Assembly: GCA_002690915.1 (NCBI GenBank)
Contig: NZGF01000064.1
Span: 1 to 64,000 of the forward strand
From: Crocinitomicaceae bacterium
GTDB lineage: Bacteria; Bacteroidota; Bacteroidia; Flavobacteriales_D; Sanyastnellaceae
Direction of reading: 5' to 3'
Length of the DNA stretch: 64,000 nt
The notes under the pieces are model-generated. The model made no database searches. It was not told the origin of the DNA and was given only the letters and a program-made list of their open reading frames with translations. The position numbers and the translations under genes are program-made. Positions 17,629 through 24,546 of the stretch are shown in pieces; within the stretch, counting starts at the first letter, position 1; every line of letters starts with the position of its first letter.

Positions 17629-19763
17629 AATGGAAATCGGATGGTAAATTCAGTTCCCACGCCTTCTTCAGACTCGACTTCTACTTCAGCATTGTGATCG
17701 CGCAAAATGCCCATAACAATGCTCAAGCCCAAGCCGGTCCCTTCGCCCACTGGCTTCGTGGTATAAAATGGATCAAAGATCTGCGACTTCACCGACTCGG
17801 CCATGCCTTGTCCGGTATCCTTGATTCGCACTTCAGCCCACGCCTGTCCAATGCTATCTACCCGATCAGTTGTGATGGCTAAAATGTTCTCTTCCACGTC
17901 CCGTCCGAGCGCGTCCATGGCTTGAATGGCGTTGGTGATAATGTTCATGAACACCTGGTTTAACCGCCCGGGCTGGCACATTACCGGGGGCATTTCTTCA
18001 CCCAAATCTAATTGTAGCAAGGCTGCATCTTTGAAATTGCTGCGCAACACAATCAACGTCGATTCGATCAATTCGTTGAGCTGGGCTTGGATGAAATTGT
18101 CCCCGTCCATTCGGCTGAAAATGCGCAACCCTTTCACGATTTCAGAAGTACGAATCGTGCCATCCTCTATGCCGTTGAGCAACTCCTCAATTTCCTGCTG
18201 TGTAAACTCGATGTCCAACTGGGATAATTTCTCTTTAACTCCATTGACCTGTTCATCCAAATTGGCTTCTGACGGGTCCATGGCTTTGACGAGTTCAATG
18301 ATGGTGTTGATGTCCTCAAAATCCCGCCGTAAAGACTGCGCACTCGAAGAAACGAAATTGATGGGGTTGTTCAGCTCATGGGCAATTCCCGCTGTCAACT
18401 GACCGATAGAGGCGAGCTTCTCCGATTGTACAAGCTGTTGTTGGGCGGACTGCAATTCCTCCAGAGTCGTTCGCATGTTGGTGTTCACCTCTTCAAGGTC
18501 CGCTGTACGATCGCGAACGCGCTCCTCGAGCTTCGTGTTCTGCTCACGCACCATGCGTTCATTTATTTGGGAAATCCGAAGCTGTTCTTCCCTTGCATGT
18601 GCACTCTCTTTTTTGAGCTGATTGATGCGGCTCGCCAGTGCGAGGCTAAGCAAAACCATTTCAATGGCACTGCCCAAAGGCAAGGCAAAGAAAGTCCACA
18701 CATTGTAAGGAATGACCCCAGCGTCTTTCATGACAAAGACCAACACCGCGACGATGAAAATCGAAAAGGCTAGTAAAAAATACTTCGCTGGGCTGTAGCC
18801 TTTGCGCATGGTGATGATAGCGCCCGGAATTAGGAAGAATATCGCTGCGGCACAGAAATTAATCACGTTGTACGCCCACACAAGTTGGCCCGAAATGGCC
18901 AACACCAAGGCCACGACGTAAACGATGAAATACCCATTCAAAAGCTTATGCAGCCAGGGCACATAGCGGCTCAGCCGGAGGAAATTTTGGGCAAAAACTA
19001 TAGTCGTTAACCCACTAAACACCCCAAAAAAGTGCGTGATCCGAGTGTTGAGCCACGGCCACGCTTCCACATTGAAATACGGAGCGTACCCATTAAGCAC
19101 AAGCTGCGTCCCACCAATCATGAAGATAAAAAGCGAATACTCAAGATAGCTCCGATCGCCCACGCTGAAAAACAGGAAAAGATTGTACAGCAGCATCACG
19201 AGGATCACCCCGAAATAGGCAGCAAACAATATGTCCCGCTGGTGGGCATCATTCAAGACCTCACGTGGACCCGCGATGCGGGTCGGAAGCAGTAGAGGCT
19301 TCGTTGACTTCATGCGAAACACCGCATACAGCTCTTCGCATTCGACCAGCGGAATGGGGAAGGTGGGATACGTACCAAACGCCCCTTCATTCGATTCATG
19401 TTGCAAAACACCCCGGTTGTAAGTCGCAATGACCTTACCATCACAAACCATATAACCCGTCAGTTCATCAATACCCGCATTCTGAATCTCGATGAGCTGT
19501 CCATTCTCGCTGCGGCTGTCCAACTTCAGGCGCACCCAGCTGACGTCGTCCGAAAGGCCAAGGGCGGGGACTGTCTGGTTCGCTGGCTCCCAAGCGTCAT
19601 ACTCAACCACCTGTACGAGCCCCATGAGGTCAGCCTGCAGTGAATCCTGAAAGAGCTCAATGCGCTTTCCGATGAGGGTTTGTGTAGCACCGGCTGAGGC
19701 CAAAGCAATGAACACCAAAACGCACCACGCACGTAATTGACGTGTTCCTGTGGCAACGGTCAT
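17625..19763 (-). CDS. 7TMR-DISM sensor histidine kinase
   Basis: From the ATG at 19763 (a 1-nt TGATG overlap with the upstream acyltransferase gene) the protein is 712 aa. A signal or anchor segment is followed by an extracytoplasmic 7TMR-DISMED2-like beta-sandwich (about residues 25-180). Seven hydrophobic segments follow (about 185-390), then a coiled coil and a kinase core. The kinase core has His462 in AHELNNPINF, the N box NIITNAIQAM, the G1 box VRIKDTGQGM and the G2 box GTGLGLSIVMGI. 7TMR-DISM receptors sense carbohydrate-like or other small ligands outside the cell. Its coupling to two biosynthesis-like genes upstream suggests that the ligand could be their product, which is inference. 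Confidence 0.9.
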   Translation of the reverse strand: MTVATGTRQLRAWCVLVFIALASAGATQTLIGKRIELFQDSLQADLMGLVQVVEYDAWEPANQTVPALGLSDDVSWVRLKLDSRSENGQLIEIQNAGIDELTGYMVCDGKVIATYNRGVLQHESNEGAFGTYPTFPIPLVECEELYAVFRMKSTKPLLLPTRIAGPREVLNDAHQRDILFAAYFGVILVMLLYNLFLFFSVGDRSYLEYSLFIFMIGGTQLVLNGYAPYFNVEAWPWLNTRITHFFGVFSGLTTIVFAQNFLRLSRYVPWLHKLLNGYFIVYVVALVLAISGQLVWAYNVINFCAAAIFFLIPGAIITMRKGYSPAKYFLLAFSIFIVAVLVFVMKDAGVIPYNVWTFFALPLGSAIEMVLLSLALASRINQLKKESAHAREEQLRISQINERMVREQNTKLEERVRDRTADLEEVNTNMRTTLEELQSAQQQLVQSEKLASIGQLTAGIAHELNNPINFVSSSAQSLRRDFEDINTIIELVKAMDPSEANLDEQVNGVKEKLSQLDIEFTQQEIEELLNGIEDGTIRTSEIVKGLRIFSRMDGDNFIQAQLNELIESTLIVLRSNFKDAALLQLDLGEEMPPVMCQPGRLNQVFMNIITNAIQAMDALGRDVEENILAITTDRVDSIGQAWAEVRIKDTGQGMAESVKSQIFDPFYTTKPVGEGTGLGLSIVMGILRDHNAEVEVESEEGVGTEFTIRFPL

Positions 19764-20524
19764 CACACCCCCAATCTGAATTTGAGGTTCAACTCCCCTT
19801 TCGGGCCATTTACCTGGTGCACCGTGCCTTCGGGATCTTGCCACATGCATTCAATCAACGCTAGCACCTCAGGCTCAATTTCTGTCAGGTGTTCCGGGAA
19901 AGTATACCGAGCGACGGTTGCCCGAAGTTTTGGCGTGGGATAGGTAAAATATCCATCGTCGCCGATTCCTTTTTCTGTGAAGAAGGCAAGCGACTTTTGC
20001 ATGCGCCGGGTCACCGGTGAAGTCAAGGCAAACAAGTGCCTACCCCCCACTAGGGTTAAGGTGGCCATGGCCGCTTGAATCATAAATGTGGCCTCTACCC
20101 CCATTCCGGCCATTTCAATGCTGTTCCACATTCCCACCAATTCGAAGGCGCCTTCTTCCACGTAACGTTCCATGTGGTCATGAAGGTCAGGATCTTGTCC
20201 ACCAATCGCCTTCATCAAAGGCAATTGCTCGACGGCCTGAGCGCCGTGCATACGCGCTCCGCCGAGCACTCGTCGGCTGCGGCCGTCAATGCCGCTACCT
20301 TGACCCACCGCAGCAATGACAATCACGTTGGGATTTCCTATCCAATCGCGGTTGAACGTGGCCAATTTCTTGATACCATAGGCTTTGAGAACCGCTTGGT
20401 GACCGTCCACCAATTCATGGCAGATATCAGCATGCTGGTCGGCACGGAAAACGTGCATTTCAGCCTGAGCAATGCGCTCTGCTTGGCGGGCGCGGTCAAT
20501 TGACGGATTCAAGGAGCTGCTCAT
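19763..20524 (-). CDS. GNAT-fold acyltransferase, LuxI/FeeM-like
   Basis: The chosen start at 20524 gives 253 aa and overlaps the E1-like gene by 29 bp. A longer form begins at 20566. The sequence follows the pattern of N-acyl homoserine lactone synthase / FeeM-type N-acyltransferases. There is an early acidic/arginine region (EMHVFRADQH), a strand-turn-strand like DGRSRRVLGGARMH (residues about 80-93) and a helix before a buried strand (IQAAMATLTLVGGRHLFALTSP, about 149-170). The match is by pattern, with no motif proving the substrate. Such enzymes acylate an amino compound with an acyl-CoA or acyl-ACP. It is coupled at both ends, to the E1-like enzyme and to the kinase. Confidence 0.6.
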   Translation of the reverse strand: MSSSLNPSIDRARQAERIAQAEMHVFRADQHADICHELVDGHQAVLKAYGIKKLATFNRDWIGNPNVIVIAAVGQGSGIDGRSRRVLGGARMHGAQAVEQLPLMKAIGGQDPDLHDHMERYVEEGAFELVGMWNSIEMAGMGVEATFMIQAAMATLTLVGGRHLFALTSPVTRRMQKSLAFFTEKGIGDDGYFTYPTPKLRATVARYTFPEHLTEIEPEVLALIECMWQDPEGTVHQVNGPKGELNLKFRLGV

Positions 20525-21569
20525 TCCATTCGAGGTAGTGGCGAGCATCCGGAACGTGCTCACCAAGAAAAATACTTCGGATTATCTGTGCCGCGTGGGC
20601 TCCCCCCGCAGCCACATCAGTAAATAATTGAGGCCATCCGACAAGGGTCGTTCCGACGGCTTGCAAACTGGCTACGCCGCGCTCCGATGCTTGACTAATA
20701 TCGATAAAGGCGTCAAAAAATTCCGGTCGCCAGGCCGATGCGTTGCGCATCTCCATCAACATGTCGTCAGAAATCCGGCCATGAAGGAGAGGAGTATCCG
20801 CCTCATCGTAGCGTTCAATGTCAATCATGCCGCGGTCGGAGGTTTCCATAATGAGAGGAATCCCATTGGCCTTGGCGTGCCATCGGAGGTTGGCTTTGGC
20901 TTTCACTTGGTCGCAGGCATCGCAAACGAAGTCCACCCCCTTCATGAAGACCTCTGCATTCTCCGCTGTGAAGCCCTCCAGAAAAAGCTCTACTTCAAGA
21001 TAAGGGTCTACTTCGGCAATGGCACGCGCAGTGGCCACTGCTTTTGGAATGCCTAAATGATGCACGCCAGTTTGAATCCGATTCAAATTAGACAACTCGA
21101 GCACATCAAAATCTGCCAGCTTCAACTTTCCACACGAACGCTCCATGGCCAGGGTAGTGGCCAATGCACTGCCCACCGAAAGACCTGCGATTCCCACGCA
21201 TTTCGATGCAAGGCGTTCCTGCTCTTCGGACGTGATTTTGTTGCGGTTGCGATTGGTTCGTACAGCGACAAAGGCCTCTTCTGGCAACAGACGGACCCAG
21301 GTCTGGCGCCAAGGAAACCAAGCCCATGTCCCGTACGCCTCCCAACCCTCGCGGCCGATTTTAGCGGTGATTGCCTGAGCCAATGCGTCTGGTTGCCTTC
21401 GCAACGCGGGCGTTTGTGTCACCAGCCACTCCACCAACTGCTCCTCCAAAGTATCGACGACCTCTCCTTTCCTGTGACGCATCGCTTGTTCACATGCAAC
21501 GCGCTCTGCACGATTCTCAAGCCGATAAAGTACCGGATGTGTGGTGTATGAAGTGACGTCGACAGACAT
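20496..21569 (-). CDS. E1/ThiF-like adenylating enzyme (Rv1355c-type)
   Basis: From the ATG at 21569 the protein is 357 aa. An N-terminal region of about 120 residues (GTWAWFPWRQTWVRLLP, then RTNRNRNKITSEEQ) leads into a ThiF/MoeB Rossmann domain. The nucleotide loop is GIAGLSVG (126-133), the acidic strand end ADFDVLELSNLNR carries Asp153, Asp155 and Arg164, and Lys176 and Asp217/Asp220 follow. These are the residues that bind ATP-Mg and adenylate a carboxylate. The zinc CxxC pairs of MoeB are absent. From memory, this N-terminal pattern is shared with Rv1355c-family proteins, where a nitroreductase domain often follows; none is here. The frame stays open to 21824, but that extension overlaps a plus-strand gene. 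Confidence 0.78.
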   Translation of the reverse strand: MSVDVTSYTTHPVLYRLENRAERVACEQAMRHRKGEVVDTLEEQLVEWLVTQTPALRRQPDALAQAITAKIGREGWEAYGTWAWFPWRQTWVRLLPEEAFVAVRTNRNRNKITSEEQERLASKCVGIAGLSVGSALATTLAMERSCGKLKLADFDVLELSNLNRIQTGVHHLGIPKAVATARAIAEVDPYLEVELFLEGFTAENAEVFMKGVDFVCDACDQVKAKANLRWHAKANGIPLIMETSDRGMIDIERYDEADTPLLHGRISDDMLMEMRNASAWRPEFFDAFIDISQASERGVASLQAVGTTLVGWPQLFTDVAAGGAHAAQIIRSIFLGEHVPDARHYLEWNEQLLESVN

Positions 21570-21708
21570 GGTATTAAACCCGTGAAGTTCGTCCCGAAAG
21601 AAGGGGGTAGCGGAAGCCTGCGGATTTGTTTTGAACACGGTCTTTGTGGGAATCTGCAACCTTTTTTGAATGAGCCTCGTAATCTCCGCCAAACGCGAAC
21701 CACGCTGG

Positions 21709-22131
21709 ATGACCCCATTTAACTCCACCCCACTAATTTGTGTTGCTTTCGGAAGCACTGCTGAAAGTGAAAGCTTCGCGGAACGCATTAGCGATTTTTC
21801 CGAAGCAAGCGCCCTAGTTGACACCGAAGTGTCAAACGCGGAGTTTGTTCATGCCATAGCCAAACACCAATCTGCGTGGCTCATTGTCGATGATGAGATG
21901 CAGAGCAATTCAAACATGAAAGCATTGGCTAAACACGCTGCAGCTACGCATGAATATTTCCGTTGCATGGTCGTGGGTGAAATCGATGAAAAAGCGTGGC
22001 CAGCAAACACCATTTTCTTATCATCGGACGCATTGTCCACAGCCGTCATTGACCGGTTGCGAAACGAGTCGCACGTCCTGCGCATTTCCATCAGTCGTAA
22101 CCGCCACATGCGCCGACTGCAGAGCCGTTGA
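21709..22131 (+). CDS. Hypothetical protein, receiver-like fold suspected
   Basis: The 140-aa protein has no family I can name. Its pattern alternates strands and helices like a degenerate receiver: LICVAFGST, then WLIVDDEM, then CMVVGEI, then NTIFLSSD. The residues expected for phosphorylation are not convincingly placed. The ATG at 21709 is preferred because the next residues form the first strand. It is divergent from the E1-like gene, with 139 bp between the chosen starts. It converges on the DUF4924-like gene, with 3 bp between stops. A small partner of the adjacent signalling operon is possible but unproven. Confidence 0.5.
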   Translation: MTPFNSTPLICVAFGSTAESESFAERISDFSEASALVDTEVSNAEFVHAIAKHQSAWLIVDDEMQSNSNMKALAKHAAATHEYFRCMVVGEIDEKAWPANTIFLSSDALSTAVIDRLRNESHVLRISISRNRHMRRLQSR

Positions 22132-22134
22132 GGC

Positions 22135-22650
22135 CTACTTTCCTTGATAAATCTTAACGTGGCCGCGCGCAAGGGCATTGGCCATTTCCCGAATGGGTTG
22201 AAGCGCTGATTGCGTTTCCAAAGTCACTTCTTCCTTTCGCATTTTCAAGACGAGCCAACCGTAGAGCGCAGTCAACATTGTTTCTGTCGGATGGCGCAGC
22301 CCTTCCCCCATTTTGTTTTGCTCCAATTCCTGCAGAATAGGTTCAGCCGTTTTAAAGGCGCTCACGTAAATCTCATCCTCCATGGGACCTGTGATCAAAT
22401 CGTGCAGAAGGGCAAGCTCGTTTTGCACTTCGAGCACATCGGAAACGTGGCCCTTTTCCTCCAATTTTTCGCGCTGCATTTGCTTACTCAGCTGGAGCAA
22501 CCAGTCACAATCTGCACCGCCTTCTCCGTTGAATAAACCTTCAATGGCCGCTTCTGCAAACTGGGCAGCACGCACCAAGTCCTCCATTTGCCAGACGTAC
22601 AGGACGTACTCGACAATGTGGACGTTCTTTTTAGCTTCGGCCGTGCTCAT
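22135..22650 (-). CDS. DUF4924-like protein
   Basis: The 171-aa, largely helical, cytoplasmic protein has the start pattern HIVEYVLYVWQMEDLVRA, which resembles the Bacteroidota-specific DUF4924 family (recognised from memory). The function is unknown. Its start overlaps the OmpH-like gene stop by ATGA (22647-22650), and that gene in turn overlaps the small gene before it, giving a tightly coupled three-gene operon. Confidence 0.65.
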   Translation of the reverse strand: MSTAEAKKNVHIVEYVLYVWQMEDLVRAAQFAEAAIEGLFNGEGGADCDWLLQLSKQMQREKLEEKGHVSDVLEVQNELALLHDLITGPMEDEIYVSAFKTAEPILQELEQNKMGEGLRHPTETMLTALYGWLVLKMRKEEVTLETQSALQPIREMANALARGHVKIYQGK

Positions 22651-23267
22651 TCTCTATTATCCTCTGTGTTTTCCTCCGCTGTCGGCGAATCGTACCGGTC
22701 ATTCATGAATTCCAGAAGGGCATTCGTGACGTCGTAATCTGGAGATCCGTACAACACGCCTTCACCGGACAACCCCCAGTTCAATACCACTTCCAATCCA
22801 TTGTCACCGGCAAAAACGGCAACTTCTTTGCTCAACCGTGAGGCAACTTCCGCTTGGAGTTGATTTTCCAATTGCACCAACCTCGTTTGCGATTCGTTTT
22901 GAATCTGAGTTAACTGGGCCTCAATCTCGTACAACCGTGACTGCGCAATTTGCATCTCCTCTTCTGACGCATTCGGTCCGCTGGCATAGGTTATCAGTTC
23001 CTGGGCTTCCTCCTTCAGCGGGGTGGCCATTCGTTCCACTGCGATTTGGGCTTGTTGAACCCCCACGAACAATGCCCGTTCGCGCTCCGCGATGAATTCG
23101 TAATTGGCCTGGATGGAGTCGCCGTGAACATAAGCGATGGTCGCGGCTTTTCCACCTTGTAGGGACTCCGAGAGTTGAGGGGCTGAGTCGCTGACCTGGA
23201 TGTAGGTCAAAATGGTGAGCCAAACGCCCAGACAAGCGATGAGGATGTACATAAACTGGTTGTTCAT
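22647..23267 (-). CDS. OmpH/Skp-family protein, membrane-anchored
   Basis: The 206-aa protein has an N-terminal hydrophobic segment (residues about 5-25). It then has a long helical hairpin rich in Gln, Glu and Arg (about 60-160) with the OmpH/Skp look: IAYVHGDSIQANYEF at the start, and a C-terminal GLEVVLNWGLSGEGVLYGS followed by the final helix (the family's short beta element). Skp-type chaperones hold outer-membrane proteins in the periplasm. Here the first segment may be an uncleaved anchor rather than a signal peptide. It overlaps its neighbours on both sides by ATGA. Confidence 0.75.
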   Translation of the reverse strand: MNNQFMYILIACLGVWLTILTYIQVSDSAPQLSESLQGGKAATIAYVHGDSIQANYEFIAERERALFVGVQQAQIAVERMATPLKEEAQELITYASGPNASEEEMQIAQSRLYEIEAQLTQIQNESQTRLVQLENQLQAEVASRLSKEVAVFAGDNGLEVVLNWGLSGEGVLYGSPDYDVTNALLEFMNDRYDSPTAEENTEDNRE

Positions 23268-23506
23268 GACGTGGAGTTATGGGGTGTAATTGAGAGTAAT
23301 AGTGCCCGCATCGACACAAAGCATTTTAGCACTTCGTCAGCCATTCGCTCGGCACTTGATTTAACGTCCTCTAGAGATACCGTGTCCGCATCAAATTTAT
23401 AGGTCTGTTCGTACCGGTCCAGCTCATACCTTAACTGATACTTATCGTTCCATAGGTTGATGGTGATGCGCATCAGTGGATGCGTTACTTGGGCGATGGT
23501 TCGCAT
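23264..23506 (-). CDS. Small conserved-looking protein, function unknown
   Basis: The 80-aa protein has no recognised family. Alternating hydrophobic residues in MRITINLWNDKYQLRYELD suggest a beta hairpin, followed by a helix (LEDVKSSAERMADEVLKCF). It is the first gene of the operon with the OmpH-like and DUF4924-like genes and overlaps the next gene by ATGA, which supports it being real. A TATCTTCG element antisense at 23528-23535 is a plausible -7 box. Confidence 0.6.
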   Translation of the reverse strand: MRTIAQVTHPLMRITINLWNDKYQLRYELDRYEQTYKFDADTVSLEDVKSSAERMADEVLKCFVSMRALLLSITPHNSTS

Positions 23507-23546
23507 GATTTTCGATTAACTTCCGCGCGAAGATAGTCCTTCAATC

Positions 23547-24473
23547 ATGGGAATTCAGCGTAATTGGCCCCCACCGCTCGACGACGTGCTCAACGCCTGT
23601 CCAACGCGCGGGTTGCAAGAAATCGCCTGGTGCGTTGGAAGTCCGCCGCTGATGGAATCGAGCCACGGGGTCAAGCACACCGGAAAGCACGCAGCGGATG
23701 CGGCACGATTGGACTTCGAAGCTTGGATGCGCAACGCGGTGGACGAGGGATTTGAGAACGACACCTTCGAACACGGACGGGACAATCAGCGACTGGGTTA
23801 CCGCTTTGAGAGGTGCGTGGCGACTTGGTTTCGTCACCACCCAGGGTGGGTAGTCAAAGTCGCTAACTACGTGGTTCAACTTGACAAACGAACAGCGGGT
23901 GAAATCGATTTATTGCTGGAAGAAAACGGAGAAGTCCTGCACCTCGAATTGGCTGTAAAATTCTACTTGAGCACCTCCGGCTCTGCAGCTTGGGACACAT
24001 GGATGGGTGTTGATCCCGTCGATCGTCTTGATACCAAGCTCGACAAATTCAAGGCCCAAGTGGCCCTGAGCACACAGGCAGAAGTCGCTGCACACCTCAG
24101 CCAATTTGGATGGGAGGTGGCTCGCCAGGCAGCCTGGATGAAAGGTTGGTTCTTCGAACATTTCCAGCGCATGGCTTCACCTGTTCTGCCGATCAATGCT
24201 TCACCGGATTGCAACGTCGGATGGTGGTGCCATGAAAAAGACTGGCCGGAAATATGGACAGCCGCGGGAGATTGGGTGGCTATCGCTCCGCACCATTGGC
24301 TAAGGGTCCGGCACAATTCGACAGACATTGTGGACCTTACAAGTGCAGAGGCACTCCCGGTTGACATGCTAAAAAACCGTGCCTGCATGGTGGCCATGGT
24401 AGAGCGCAAGGACGGCGTATGCAAGGAAACGGTGCGCGGAATTGTTGTACACAACCGATGGCCACAGAGGTGA
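23547..24473 (+). CDS. DUF1853 family protein
   Basis: The 308-aa protein carries the DUF1853 pattern: LGYRFERCVATWFRHHP, then VVQLDKRTAGEIDLLLEE, then LHLELAVKFYL, then GVDPVDRLDTKLDKFKAQ. The GEIDLL...LELAVKF arrangement is the (E/D)xK core seen in PD-(D/E)xK nuclease-like folds, so an endonuclease relative is plausible, but no activity is established to my knowledge. The gene starts 40 bp from the divergent operon at 23506. Confidence 0.8.
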   Translation: MGIQRNWPPPLDDVLNACPTRGLQEIAWCVGSPPLMESSHGVKHTGKHAADAARLDFEAWMRNAVDEGFENDTFEHGRDNQRLGYRFERCVATWFRHHPGWVVKVANYVVQLDKRTAGEIDLLLEENGEVLHLELAVKFYLSTSGSAAWDTWMGVDPVDRLDTKLDKFKAQVALSTQAEVAAHLSQFGWEVARQAAWMKGWFFEHFQRMASPVLPINASPDCNVGWWCHEKDWPEIWTAAGDWVAIAPHHWLRVRHNSTDIVDLTSAEALPVDMLKNRACMVAMVERKDGVCKETVRGIVVHNRWPQR

Positions 24474-24546
24474 ATTCTTCGCCATCTTTGCGCTTAGTAC
24501 GCCTGATTTAAACAAATCCAGTGTTCAAGCGTCTGATATAGAGGAC

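Noticed and set aside
21570..21824. Longer N-terminus of the E1-like protein
   Set aside because: The frame is open, but the family pattern as I recall it begins about 10 residues after the ATG at 21569, and the extension overlaps the start of a plausible plus-strand gene.
21849..22178. Minus-strand frame of 109 codons
   Set aside because: It is opposite the orphan plus-strand ORF and overlaps the end of the DUF4924-like gene; the composition looks like a shadow frame.
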